A stretch of DNA of 64,000 nt from Chrysoporthe austroafricana. Taxonomy: Eukaryota; Ascomycota; Sordariomycetes; Diaporthales; Cryphonectriaceae. The notes beneath the pieces were generated by a model that was given only the letters and a program-made list of their open reading frames with translations, was not told the DNA's origin and did no database searches. How positions within the stretch are numbered: the stretch's first letter is position 1; every line of letters begins with the position of its first letter. Shown here one piece after another: positions 9,042-20,626 of this stretch. The position numbers were made by a program, and so were the translations under genes. Where the stretch lies: NCBI GenBank assembly GCA_001051155.2, contig JYIP02000002.1, positions 5,189,315-5,253,314 of the forward strand, given 5' to 3'.

Positions 9042-11641
9042 CAGATTGAAGCGAGCCCTTATTCTCGGGTGAAAGTAGTCAAAAGAGTCATCGACGGTAA
9101 AGGTGAGATCATTGAGCGTGTTGACGATACCAAGAAACCAAAGTTAGAGGATGATTCAAAATATGCCATCATCCTGCGGAAGACAATCCCGGACAGGTTC
9201 TCCGGATCGGAAGAGAGCTCCGAAATGGATATTATCAATCCAAAGTTGTGGGCAATATTGAAAGAAACCCTCGAGGCCTATCCCTACCACATCTTCCGCG
9301 GAGAGCAGCCCGTCACACTCTTCTCCCCGTACGAGGAGATTGTCTGTCTCTGGGAAGATCTTGTCGGCGCCGCAGAAAGGAGCCCAAAGGATGACGAAGA
9401 TAGGCAAGCCCGTGAAGACCTCAAGACTCTTTTACAGGTCCTGTCTCAGGGTTCATCTGGAGATGTGAAACTCAACAGATACTTTAAGACACGAGATGCA
9501 TCTCGAAAAGAGAACACAGTACAGTTCGAAACTCTATGGACAATATTCCCACCAGGGACTTTGGTCTACGGTAAGCCTTTCCAAGGTCAGGATCAAGTCT
9601 TCATCATACAAGACTGTGAGGTATTATGGCCGAACCCCAGCGCCGACCAACGTCAGCAAAGGCCTTGGGAATTGAATTGCTGGACTTACGACTGGACTGG
9701 CAAAGATTTCAAGAGAACTTGCTACAAGCTCGTATTCGAACCATTTGAGGGACACAAGCCCATTACGACCCTACCATATTTCCCTTTCGAGATGCATCCC
9801 AATTACAGGTCTGTTAGAAGCGAACTCATTGACCATGGCAAATATTTCAGAGATCTTTTCGAATCCAACGGACCCCGAATGTTCGAGTACCAAGGTGACG
9901 CTACCCCCGCAGGAAAAGGCTTCCGTGGCCTGCAGAACGATGAGGTTAGTTGGCTTCGATGATCATAACACTATTACATCGAAAACAAGCTGATAGTGAA
10001 GTATCAGATGGGTCGAGACTTCCGTTTCTCGCGCGAATTTGGTTTTCTGAGCCGAACCGAGTCTTCCTTTTCCCAACCGCAGTCTGCTGGGACCACATCA
10101 TCTTATGTGAGTTGCAGCGAATCATTAGAGACATAGGACTTCGCAAACTTAGGGGGGCTGGGGAAGGATTCTGACCCGCAAGTTAGATCAAAGGCAGAGT
10201 CATGATTGACTATGTCTCGTACTTCCAATACGGTCCACTTATAGCCGGCAATGGTATACTGGATCCCATGACCGATGAAGTAGAGTGCACGTGTTCAGAC
10301 TGTCAGAACAATGAGGGCCTTATGAAGAAGTACCGGACGAGGTTTGATACCAAGGAGGCTCAGAAGAGAGATACGTGGGATGATGAACAATACTTGTTGT
10401 GTCCACCTCGTGTCTTTGGCTACATTCTGAGGCTCAAACAATGGGCTGAGCTTCAGGTCTCATTCTTGAGAAAGATTCCCAAAGTCGATGTAACAGATGC
10501 CTGGAAATCTCGCCTCTCGCTCACTGGTGGAGATAGGACCAAGAAACTGCTCCTAGACTTGGTACGGACCCATAATCCATCAACTGCGGATTCAGATTGG
10601 GCCACCAAATCGGATGAGAGTCTTCTCGAAATTGATGATATTGTTCCTGGCAAAGGAAAGGGGCTTTTTATTCTCCTATACGGTATTTTCCCTACCTTTT
10701 ACTGGCGCATATTATCTTAAACAGGCGCTGAACATGAATCAAGGGCCTCCTGGAGTCGGGAAAACATTGACGGCAGAAACAATTGCTGTTGCCACCGGAA
10801 AGCCTCTGTTCTCTATCAGCGTTGCAGACGTTGGCACCAGCGCGAAGCATGTTGAGTCGAATCTGTCCAGGATCTTCTCCCTGGCTACATCATGGGAAGC
10901 TATCTTGTTAATGTGAGTAGCACGGCCTGCGGAGCTCTGTGCTGTATGGCCCTATGTCATTGCTGACCAAAGTATAGCGACGAGGCTGATGTCTTTCTTG
11001 AGAGCCGAGGGAGAGGTGCAGGCCATTCGGCAGAAAACAACGCTCTAGTATCAGGTAATTAGGTCACACCCTGCTCTTATTCTCTCGTCATCTATCTCGC
11101 TATGTCTTGATTCATGTCTTTGATCTCGCTTTGCTTCCCCCTGAATGATTATTTGTGGCGGTAAGCCTAGAAATCCTTGGCTTGTTTCTGATTGACTTCT
11201 GCAGTCTTCCTTCGAGTCCTTGAGTATTACCAGGGTATAATGTTCCTCACTACCAATCAGATCGCTCAGTTTGATATCGCCATACCATCCCGCATGCACA
11301 TTGCCATCCAATACCAGCAACTTAAGGATCCACAAATGGAACAGATATTCCAAAACTTCTTAAAGCCTCTCGATGACAGGGGCTTAGTAGAGGATTATAG
11401 AGACATCATGACCTGGCTTAAGGATGAGGTCTATACCTATGAATTCGACGGCCGTCAGATTCGCAACATTGTGACCACAGCTTTGGGGCTTGCTCGAGCA
11501 GACTATCGATACAGGGATGGTAAAAATCAATTGAAAAAACAACATCTAAGAGATACTGTTAACAACACCCGTGCCTTCAAGAAGGACTTCAAGACACAGT
11601 ACGACCGATATATCCAGAAGCAGGAAAATCTGATCAAGTAA
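9042..11641 (+). CDS. AAA+ ATPase with DUF7025-type N-terminal region, 5' end missing or uncertain
   Basis: Five exons can be joined: 9042-9944, 10187-10682, 10744-10912, 10978-11054 and 11205-11641, about 693 residues. The N-terminal half resembles the DUF7025 region of fungal AAA ATPases (..WELNCWTYDW.., ..FPFEMHPN..). The ATPase core has Walker A GPPGVGKT formed across the 10683-10743 intron, Walker B AILLIDEADVFLE formed across the 10913-10977 intron, sensor 1 FLTTNQ and an arginine in AIPSRMHIA. These proteins probably remodel substrates using ATP; no substrate is known to me. No in-frame ATG precedes the core. The upstream frame (8900-9000) reads on but hits a stop inside the copia LTR. 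It is either 5'-truncated by that insertion or has an exon I cannot place. Confidence 0.8.
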
Positions 11642-12171
11642 TGCTCTAGTAGATAGTTGAAAGGAGGGGCGCATTTCGATTTACTACGGCATTTCCTACA
11701 ATTAGGCTCGTGAGAGGCGGTCAATTCGTGTGTTTGGCCCAAAATTGTCACTAGCAGGGATCGTCCCTTCAACAGGACGATGAAATGTGTGCAATCTGAT
11801 CGCAGTTTTATGTTAGGATCTAGGAAATGCAGAACTCCAATGAATGAATGTTACTCAAGCACATCCTCCCAGACCATCTTGTCCATAGTACGGACTGCAT
11901 TTGCCAGGATCATTATTTTCGATCATTTTCCCATATTTGACAGACGGTTAACTGAGTGGTCCATCTCACTAAATGCAGCAGGTGTTGTTCACAGGTTTAT
12001 AATTATAAAAGTTCCAAATCAGATGCTAGGGGTGAGATGAGTCTCATTGTGTATCGTTAGGTCATGCAGAATTGCCGGAAGACAATATTCGCGAGTTGCA
12101 TTGATCAGACCTGACCGCCTATTTTGGCACTGATCTTCAATTGATAGATGATGCATCAACCAAGATATTCA
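11642..12171. other. convergent intergenic region
   Basis: This is the shared 3' region between the AAA+ ATPase (plus) and the ACS transporter (minus). It has only short unsupported frames and no repeat I can see. Confidence 0.6.
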
Positions 12172-14201
12172 TCATAGCGTGTACCTAAAAGTAACAGCCT
12201 TATCACCTTGATCGGCTAGTTGCTCATCCGTAAGCTCAGGCTCGTCATTCTGCTGCAGGGCTCGCTGTCGCTTTCTATTCACAGTCGTGTAGCCGAGAAC
12301 TAGGATGGAAGCCGCTATAATCCCCGCAGATATAAATCCTATCTCGAGCGCGTGACCCAGGATGAAGCGTGGAGCGTCCTGTTCGCGGTAAAAGTCTGTT
12401 GACCCAAAGTTTCAGCAGTCAGCCTGCTTTTCAACACATCATCGAAATAGGCGGAGGAATCGCGCCAAGCGCACGAAGTTCGACTTACTACTGGCCATTG
12501 CACCCGCAAAGTTGCCTATGCCGATCTGAACGGCCATACCGGCACTCCGCTTATAGCTCCCGGAGAGGTTATTGCTCAGCCATGTTATGATCCCAGGAAA
12601 AGACGGATATATTGCGCAGGCCGCAACGAAGACACCGCCGTAGACGACGTGTGGTTCGGATGAGCTGATGCACCTATATCGGTATCCATGGTCAGAAGGA
12701 AATAGCAATGACTGCGGAGACGACCTCGTGAAACAACGACTAACATGATATATCCTACTAGCATTATGAACAGGAGAAATATGATGAAGGGGCTCCTTTT
12801 GCCGGCCCTATCCGAGAGGAGGGCGGCGACCACGGCCAAGATGGCGGCCGTGATGTAGACCGGAACAGTCATGAGCTGAGCCGTGCTGGATACGTATCCA
12901 AGGTCCTTGATGATAGTCGGCAGGAAGAGGGCAATTCCGTAGATGGGACACACAATCTGAAGTCTCACGTCAATAATCAACAGATCCCGGGGCTAAGGGG
13001 GCCGCCGCGTCTCGGCAATTCACATACCCCCCAGTACAGCACAAGATGGACGTAGACCTGCCAGTCCCCGAAGACCTCCCTCACGTACTTCCACTCGAAG
13101 TGCTCCGCCTCCGCGATCTGCTTGCCCGACCTTATCTGCCCGAACTTGAGGCGCCAGACGACGAACGCGCGCTCCTCGTCGGTCAGGAAGCCCGCGGTCT
13201 CGGGGAAGTCGTACATGAGGAAGAAAGCGGCCACGGCGACGACCACCGTGACGATGCCCTCGAGAATGAAGATCCAGCGCCACCCGGCGAGGCCCCCGAC
13301 CCCGTCCATGTTCTCGATGGCGTAGGCCAGCAGGCCGCTGAAGGCCCCCGCGATCGTGGCGCCCGAGTAGAAGAGGGCTTGGCGGAACTGGATCTCGTGT
13401 CGGCAATACCACAAGGTCAGATAGTACTGTAGTGCCGTTGATCAGCGCTCGATAAGCTTCTATCTTCACACGATTTGCGTAGATCACCGGGGGAGGGGGC
13501 GCCTCCACGCCTGCTTACGGCACAGCCAGGATACAGCCCGGCTTCTGCGACGCCGAGGAAGAGGCGGGCGGCCAGGAGGCCGCCGTAGTTCTGCACGATG
13601 CCCATAAGCGTCATCACCGTTCCCCAGCAGACCATGATGAATGGCAGCCAGCGGCTGGGGCGGAGCCGTTTAAGGAGGAGGTTACTCGGGAGTTCGAATA
13701 CGGCATAGGTGAGGAAGAAGACGGTTAGGCACAGGTTGTACTGGTTCCCGGTCAGACCCAGATCTTCCGCGAGCCCCTCGATCTTTGCGTTGCCAATATT
13801 CCCCCCTTATGGACAGCACTTGGTCAGCTGATTCCTGGCCGCGAGTGCAGTCGGGCAGGCAGGCAGGCAGTCCAACTAAGGACCCGCAAACTTACGGTCT
13901 AAAAATGCGAGGAGGTACAATATCAACAGTACGGGGATCAAACGCAGGTCCATCTGCTGCTGTCAGTGCTCGTAGGAGGCAGAGAGGAGCTGACTGGGGC
14001 TATATTGACCTTTGCGAGTATCCTCTTCTGGTCGAGATGAGCAAATGACTCTATGGTCACGGCCGGGTCTGCGGCGATGGCGTCGATCCGTGCGATCTCG
14101 CCCTCCTCACGGCCGAGGATGGCCCCGTGTTTGTGCTCATGGTGAGATCTCTCGGGCCCTCCCTCTAGCTTCCCTGTGACGGCTGAGGACAAAGCAGTCA
14201 T
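12172..14201 (-). CDS. MFS transporter, anion:cation symporter (ACS/allantoate-permease type)
   Basis: Seven exons: 14201-14010, 13953-13896, 13805-13519, 13426-13028, 12956-12745, 12673-12489 and 12395-12172, giving 518 residues in one closed frame. Exon 2 and its junction give MDLRLIPVLLILYLLAFLDR then GNIGNAKIEGL, the first helix and loop typical of Dal5/Tna1-like ACS permeases. Also seen are FFLTYAVFELPSNLLLKR, GWRWIFILEG and FLPTIIKDLGY. Such plasma-membrane carriers import small organic anions or vitamins (allantoate, nicotinate, pantothenate); the substrate cannot be told from sequence. The first donor is GTCAAT, weaker than the rest. The C-terminus is a charged cytosolic tail. Confidence 0.88.
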
Positions 14202-14792
14202 CTCGGGACTCTGAAGGGCACGCTTCGACTTAGATTTTGATCCACCGTCCGACTAGCTTGGAGGGACTTGAGATCCTACCTACCTGCTGACGGTTTAATA
14301 GCTCTCGTCCCATATAGGTCTCCCGCAAGATCCTAAAGCCCTCGTTACTACTCTTAGCTGAGCTTTAACTTCAAAGAGACGCGCGTGACCAGATAATTGT
14401 CGATACTGCATGCGGGGAACCTCGCATTATCACGACGCCTCACCCAATCAGTCAAGACAGTAGGCCTGGTACTGAATGTCGTCAGCGGCGAATGAGATAA
14501 TAGGTCCGTTGCGCTCATGCTTGAGTATATGCACGGGGAACCACAAGGGCCATGATTGTGGCTCCCCGCCAACAGTGCGTGTGTAACGCCGAACTCGCTC
14601 ACACCACCGCTATTCAGTTACACTGGCCTAGGCAGTGGCGAGAAGATTTGAAAATACCATGGCTGAGGCGGCGACGACACAGTTATCGGATTGGTCAACA
14701 GGCACGCCATTCAAATTGATGCGTCGCTATGCATTGAGGTATCCACAGTGTCCAAAAAAGACCAGAGATCCAACTAAACACACACTCTCTCA
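14202..14792. promoter_or_regulatory. intergenic region, promoter of the ACS transporter
   Basis: The region separates the ATG of the ACS transporter from the stop of the AFG1-like gene, both on the minus strand, so it should hold the transporter promoter and the AFG1 3' UTR. I see no clear box or repeat. Confidence 0.4.
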
Positions 14793-16660
14793 CTACATGG
14801 AGTCCTCCATTTGTCGCGAGCGAGCCTTGAGGAAGCTGTCCCGCTCCGGCTTGCCACCGCGCTGCTCGAGACCCATACCCCTCTCCACCCACTCCTGTGA
14901 GCCCATCTCCGTCAGCCGCGACAGCGCGCGGAAGAAGGCGAAAGCCTCCTCGTCGTTGGCGAAAAGCGCGGAACCCTTGAGCTTCAGGGCCTGCTTCTCC
15001 GGGTCCTCCATCAGGTCTCTGATGACCTGGGTGACCTCCGCACTGCTCGACTCGTGGGCGGAGCCCTTGAGCAGGGACTCAGCGACCTCGTCTTTCGAGG
15101 TGAACAGCTCGGTGAGTGGCTTGGCCGTGGTAAGGACCAGCTTCGCGTGCGACTCGTACACGGCGTCGATGAACGTGATGAAGCGCCGCGCCAGGTCCCT
15201 CTCTCGCAGCGTCATGCCCGGCACCTCGGTGACGACGAAGGCGTCGTAGGAGCGAGTCAGCTCGATGAAATCAGCCGCGGATTTGGGCTTCCTTATGAGC
15301 TCGTCGAAGGTGAACCAGGCGCACCGCCCGCTGACCCGCGGGACAAAGATCTCGCGGCCCCATACGTGTTGGACTTCGGAGTGTGGTTCGGCGGCCTCAG
15401 GATCTCCCAGGAAGCGGAACCACTTCTCGGCGTGGTCGGCGGCGTGGGCGTCTAGCGGCGTGTGGTAGACACCGGATGGTGGCCTGGGTATCTTTCGGTA
15501 GTCTGTTGGCGAGTCGAGGTTGATAACATGGAGCCTGCTCTTCAGCAAGTGGATAGCTGGTACGAAGGATTCGCGCTGGATGCCGTTCTTGTAAAGCTCA
15601 TCCGGATGCCTGTTCGAGGTAGTGACGAGTACCACACCATGCGACATGAGAGCCTCGAGGAGCCTACGATCCAGAAATAAGCTACTGCGGTTCTCGAGAG
15701 CCATGGAAGAGGTAGAAGAGAAGCCTTGCCTACCTCCGCAAGATCATGGCGTCTGCCACATCGGTGCACTGGAACTCATCAAAACACAAAACATTCCCAT
15801 GCTCAGCAATAGTTGCCGCGACGAGGGGCACGGCGTCTATGTCGTTCCCATGCTTCATCTTCATGTGGTGCAATCGCCTGTGTACATCCTGCATGAAATT
15901 ATGGAAGTGTATCCTCGTCTTGGAGCGGACAGTACTGGGCAGGGTGTCGTAGAAGAGATCCATCAGCATCGTCTTGCCGCTGCCTACATCGCCAAACAGA
16001 TAGAGGCCACGTGGGAGGCCCGCCGGTATCTCCTTGAGCGCCGTCTTCTTTGACTTGCCGCCACCAAAGAAGGAGAAGAGTGATTTCGACGGCTGGAGGT
16101 CTTCTACGCTGGGGTGGACGACCGGCGGGGCACTGTAGTGCCTGAGTTCCTCGTGAAGGTGTTGCAAACTCTGTATGATACCTGCCACGGTATATGTCAG
16201 CCGAGGCACCAAGAGCAGAGGGGAGGGTGTCTCGACATGCCTCGCTGGTGTGGATCGTTCCTCAGGCGCCCCTCGGCGACCCTGCGGTCGTACTCCTGGA
16301 TGGGACCGATATCGTCACGGTTGACTGTCGACGATGTCAGAAAACGACCTGTTGCGGCTCTCTCTCGTGTCTGTTCCCGAGCTAGGGCGCACCATTTTCG
16401 ATCGTGGCCGAGGCCACCGAGGCCGGCCTCCTCTGTCCGGCGGCAAAGACCGCCGGGAAGGCGATGCGCGCCGCCGGCCTCGAAAGAGCATCCGGCGACG
16501 GCTGGAGGGTCGCCAGCCTCCTCCCGGGCGAGGCGGTCGTCTGCAGCAGCCTCACGGCTATGGCGCGCTGCTTCTGGCATCTAGATGCGATGCATGTCCG
16601 GTTCGCGGAGCATGGGCGTCGAGGCGGGGCAATGCGGAGGGCGCATGGGCGCATCTTCAT
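14793..16660 (-). CDS. AFG1: AFG1-like mitochondrial ATPase (LACE1/ZapE family)
   Basis: Four exons: 16660-16393, 16324-16241, 16181-15734 and 15663-14793, giving 556 residues. Exon 1 encodes an Arg/Ala/Ser-rich start ([17 protein letters not shown]..) like a mitochondrial presequence. The core has [20 protein letters not shown] (Walker A), [18 protein letters not shown] (Walker B and the family motif) and [20 protein letters not shown], all diagnostic of AFG1. AFG1 proteins are inner-mitochondrial-membrane ATPases linked to turnover of respiratory-chain subunits. The second intron (16182-16240) appears to use a GC donor (GCATGT). It is the only one of the three without GT, and the frame only closes that way. 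Confidence 0.92.
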
Positions 16661-17768
16661 CCCGAGCCGGGGGGCGCTGACAAGACCGCGGCGGCACTCT
16701 ATGTCTATGATACTCTCGTTATGTCTATTCAGTGTTTATAATAGCATGATCGTATGTATATTCGCGAGGAAGCAAAAGGGCGAGCTCGAGGAGGGTGGCG
16801 GCGGCGGATAGGATACGAGGTGGTTGTCGCGAGGTCGTGTCGGGTATTTGATCTGGGAAGCAGGACGAGAAAAGGCCTCGAGTTGAAATCCCGAGGCGAG
16901 CCGGTGAAATCTATCCACCCCTCCACTGGCACGAGGACCGCTCTCGGCGTCAAATGTATGGCATGGCGACCCACTGAATCTTTGACTGACAGGGGCCCTG
17001 ACTGGGCGCTGTGCTCGCCCTGCAGTGTGACGTAGGGGGTTTAGCCCCTGCTGCCGTCCGCTATGGAGTATCATGTTCCACTGTGGGGTTCCATTATGGC
17101 GTGCTACGGTAGCACTACCCAGGCCCGGCCCGGCGGCTGGTGGCCACACGGTTGAATATCACATGCAAACGAATTTCGACGAGTCTTGGAGGCCACCTTG
17201 CGATATTCTCGCGACTCATCCGTGACAAGACAGCACTAAAGTCGAGAGGCATAGCTCTGCAAAATAAGTCCCATCCCTTTAACAAGAACTGGTGGAGCTC
17301 AGATCCACGACGCCCACATGGCAACCTCCTCTACCCACCAACGCCGTTCATCAGCCCAAACCTCATCGCCAGAAATGAGAAATGGAGGGTGGGTCGCACA
17401 AGTGTCTGGCATCTTGTACTACTTGTACTAGTTCTTAATCCCTACATTAGTGGTCCCGTCTACATGTTTGGCATGTCAATGTGCCGCTTTGCATGGGACG
17501 AGCTACGCCATGAGCGGTGCGAACTGGATGATATTCTACTGAAGGGCATTGTCGAGAAGCCTTGCTCTGGTAAGTGCTCTAAGTTACAAATTATTTGTTT
17601 TTTTGACCTCTATACTTTTTCATGTGGCTTGTGTCACCGGATATGCGATTTATTCAGAGTTGTATACACATATGATGAGTGGGGAAGAGCCTTTCCAAGG
17701 CCAAATACATCGCTATCGGTACTGCTCGTTTCCTTTCCTCCCTAGTGAGAGATCCACATCTCCTGGAT
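16661..17768. other. intergenic region with one weak exon-like stretch
   Basis: This region separates the AFG1-like start from the stop of the DHA2 pump. On the plus strand 17465-17571 reads MFGMSMCRFAWDELRHERC and on to a GTAAGT donor. It could be the first exon of a small gene, but I find no convincing second exon. The rest shows nothing recognisable. Confidence 0.35.
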
Positions 17769-19716
17769 TTATTCCACTGTGTCGTTCTTCCTTGGCTCAG
17801 CTCCTGCCTCGGCGCTCGCGGCAGCTTGCGGCTTTGCACCTGGCTTCACACTCCTCCACTCGAGCGTTGCGAACCCGAGCACAGACAAGCAGCACACGAT
17901 CAGTCCGATCCGAAACACCACGCGCAACGCCTCGTTGTATGCTACCAGCACCGTCTCTCTGAGGCTTACAGGGGCCGAGTCGAGCAGACCAGTCGCGCCC
18001 GTGATGAGCGCCGGGTCGACGCCTGTAACCCCGGAGAGCCGATCGAGGAGCTGGGTGCCTAGGACGTTCTCGCCTACCGAGACGAACACGGTTGAGCCCA
18101 GAAGCTGCGTGAAGACCATCAGGGCTAGGCCGGTCGGGATATCCTTCTTCGGCAGGACTACCTGCATAGCGAGGTTAGGCACCTGGAAGCACCACCCGTA
18201 GCCTAGCCCGTACAGAATCTGATAGCCGATCCACCTCCCAGTGCTTGCATCAACGTCGAGGGTCGTCAGGAGGCCGGCTCCGACGACCATCACGGAAGAC
18301 CCTATGACCGCAAGAGGGGTATAATATCCGATCTTCATGTTGATGAACCCGCCGGAGATGCTACCGACCACCATTGGCAGCATCGTGGCCAGCAAACGGA
18401 TGCCGGATTCTTGAGCGGATACGCCCTTGATGGATTGAAACCAGATGGGCAGAAAGTAGACTATTTCGCATATCAGCCACCGAGCCGGTATATCTCGTCG
18501 TCTCAAACCCTTACCGAAGATGTAGTTGCCAGCACCGATCCAGAGGCCCGAGAAAGCAGCGGAAATAATGCTCCTGTGCTTGAGGATGTGAGGGGGCAGT
18601 GTTGCAGTCGCGTGCAGCCTAGTCTGAACGGCGGCGAAAGCAACCAGTAAGGCAGCAGAGACGGTCAGCAAGGCAATTAGGCGTCCACTGTTCCACTTCG
18701 CAGTGTCAGCTTGGGCCATCCAAGAATGTATCACACGTTGTCTCTCACAGCGTAAATCTGGCCGCCCCACTGAAGTGCCAGTACTAGGCAGACTATCCCA
18801 GGGACGAAGAGGATAGTCCCTGGATAGTCAAGCTGTTTGAGCTTCTCCTGTAGCGGAAGATGTGTAGTGTCCCGGTCGACAGCGTGAAGGAATGGGATGA
18901 TGACTGCTGTCACCACTGCTCCAATGGGCAGGTTGATGTAGAAGCACCATCTCCATGTTACATCTGAAGTAAACACACCGCTGATGAGAGGGCCGACAAC
19001 GGTCGCAATGCCGAAAATGGAGCCCATAAGGCCTTGGATCATAGGTCTCTTTTCCAGAGGGACGACGAAGATGATGGAGACCATCTGGAGGCTTGTCAGC
19101 ATCAGAATCTGGAAGCGTGGGCAGCAAGAATAGAGTAGATACTTACAGCACCGGTTGTGATGCCGGCAGCACCGACCCCAGCAATTGCCCTCCCAACGAT
19201 GAAAGCCTTCGAGTTGGGAGCGGCCCCGCAGACAGCGGACGCGGCCTCGAAGATGAGCATGCTTGCCAGAAGAACCCTCTTGACCGGGAAGAAGGAGTAT
19301 ATCCTGCCATACACCAGTTGGCACGCGCAGAACGTCAGCAGGTACGCACTACCGTACCAGCCAACGTCGGAGAGGGAATCGAACTCGTCAGTGATTTGTG
19401 GTATAGCCTGGACAAAGGAAATCAGCCCGTGATCTCATATACGGATCACTCCGAGGGGCGGTATCTGGGGGCAGGGCCACAGGCGTAGTCATACTGTCGA
19501 GACGATGGTCCTGTCCAGAAGGGGGAGGAACACGCTGAGGAGCACTGCAGCCAGCAAAATGACCATTTTGGAAACAGACTGCTTCTGTTCTGCACTGTCG
19601 TGTTTGCTAGGAACCTGTGAGGTGACAACATGAGAGCTCGTGTCGTCAATCTGGGAGCGCTCTGTGCTTGAGCCATCTGAGATCTTCTCGGAGTCCTTCA
19701 ACAGTGACGAAGCCAT
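17769..19716 (-). CDS. MFS multidrug efflux pump, DHA2 (14-helix) family
   Basis: Five exons: 19716-19495, 19407-19147, 19084-18749, 18695-18515 and 18460-17769, giving 563 residues. A hydrophilic Ser/Asp-rich N-terminus leads into the first helix with [17 protein letters not shown] (motif D1 of DHA2 pumps). Then come [23 protein letters not shown] (motif C side) and [12 protein letters not shown], and the later helices contain [13 protein letters not shown] joined across the fourth intron. Family members at the plasma membrane export toxins, secondary metabolites or drugs with proton antiport. It is divergently transcribed from a Zn2Cys6 regulator at 20627, suggesting local control. The fourth intron (54 bp) is stop-free and in frame. 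Confidence 0.9.
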
Positions 19717-19975
19717 TGCGAAAATAAGATGTGTGTCGTAGTCTAACTAGGACGAAGACCAAGCCAATGAACAGACGAGATTAAGTCAATGTTTCGTTAA
19801 TGTTGGTAGACTGTAGATGATTCAATCAAGCCAGGAGGCAACTGAAAAGACGCCGAAGGTTATTGTACGTGTATTGAACAAGTAGTACGAATTCTTGATG
19901 TGCTGTCAAGTCTATCTCTTATAAATACTTAGATTTCAACGAGGAGGGCGACTGGTAGGCCCCTGGTAGCCACCT

Positions 19976-19990
19976 CGGAGTCTATCTCCG
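19976..19990. promoter_or_regulatory. CGG-N9-CCG inverted site, candidate Zn2Cys6 dimer target
   Basis: The sequence CGGAGTCTATCTCCG has perfect 5-bp inverted arms (CGGAG/CTCCG). Homodimeric fungal Zn2Cys6 proteins commonly bind CGG triplets in this orientation. It lies 260 bp upstream of the pump ATG and about 640 bp from the regulator ATG. Binding by the neighbouring regulator is a hypothesis. Confidence 0.5.
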
Positions 19991-20288
19991 CCCGCTCAGA
20001 TATTGAATACTGATGCATCCAGGGTACATGAAGCAAGCTAGAGGCGGGGAGTCTACATATCTGGCCAATATACGATAATTTCCACTATGCGGGCTTTAGA
20101 AAGCCACGACATGATGATCGGGCATAAGGCTCTTGCGGCAAGGCGTAAGGATGATCTTCGCCGGGCTTTACTAACATCCGATTGGCCTCGTACTGAATGC
20201 CGAAGCGCTATTCGCTGACTCTGTTAAGTCATCACAATCCGGGAATTACACAAGACCGAGGCTTTGGACTTCGTCAGCCTGGAGACTT

Positions 20289-20467
20289 CAAGGTGTGGCG
20301 AAACAGGCACCTGATATCGAGCATAGGAAAGAATAAATGAGTGTTGAGATAGAAATCTGTCTACTACAAAAAAGAGTGAAAATGGCTGTGTAGTGCTCAG
20401 CCATAAATATATAGAGCACAGAAATGCCAGGGTTAGGGTGCTGGTTGCTCCACTTTTCCACACAAGG
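20289..20467. repeat. 5-bp target-site duplication CAAGG flanking the solo LTR
   Basis: CAAGG at 20289-20293 and CAAGG at 20463-20467 directly flank the LTR. This is the expected footprint of integrase-mediated insertion followed by LTR-LTR recombination. Confidence 0.8.
20294..20462 (-). repeat. solo copia LTR (169 bp), copy 2
   Basis: It is closely similar over its full length to the LTR at 8727-8897, with termini TGTGG..CCACA forming a 5-bp inverted repeat and a perfect CAAGG target duplication. No element interior lies next to it, so it is a solo LTR. By comparison with copy 1 its transcription direction is minus. Its TATA-like CTCTATATATTT therefore points toward the DHA2 pump gene, 578 bp away. 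Confidence 0.88.
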
Positions 20468-20626
20468 ATCCGAACAAGTCCCATGGGCCCCTATCTTGTC
20501 TCTTCCTTATTGCAGTCGCTACGTGCAAGCTCGAAAAAACGCATCCAAACTCCGACTTCGACTCATCGTCGAAGGAACACGTTAGAACTATCTTTCGACC
20601 CGATTGCATTCGTTACTCTGCACTCG

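Larger units (their letters stand above)
19717..20626. promoter_or_regulatory. shared divergent promoter of the DHA2 pump and the Zn2Cys6 regulator
   Basis: This 910-bp region separates the two ATGs. It contains a CGG-N9-CCG site at 19976-19990 and a solo copia LTR at 20294-20462, both listed separately. The head-to-head arrangement suggests shared regulation; this is inference. Confidence 0.6.

Noticed and set aside
17140..17745. 201-codon plus-strand open frame beginning at GTG
   Set aside because: No ATG at the start and no domain. Only the 17465-17571 piece with a good donor is slightly suggestive and is noted under the intergenic entry.
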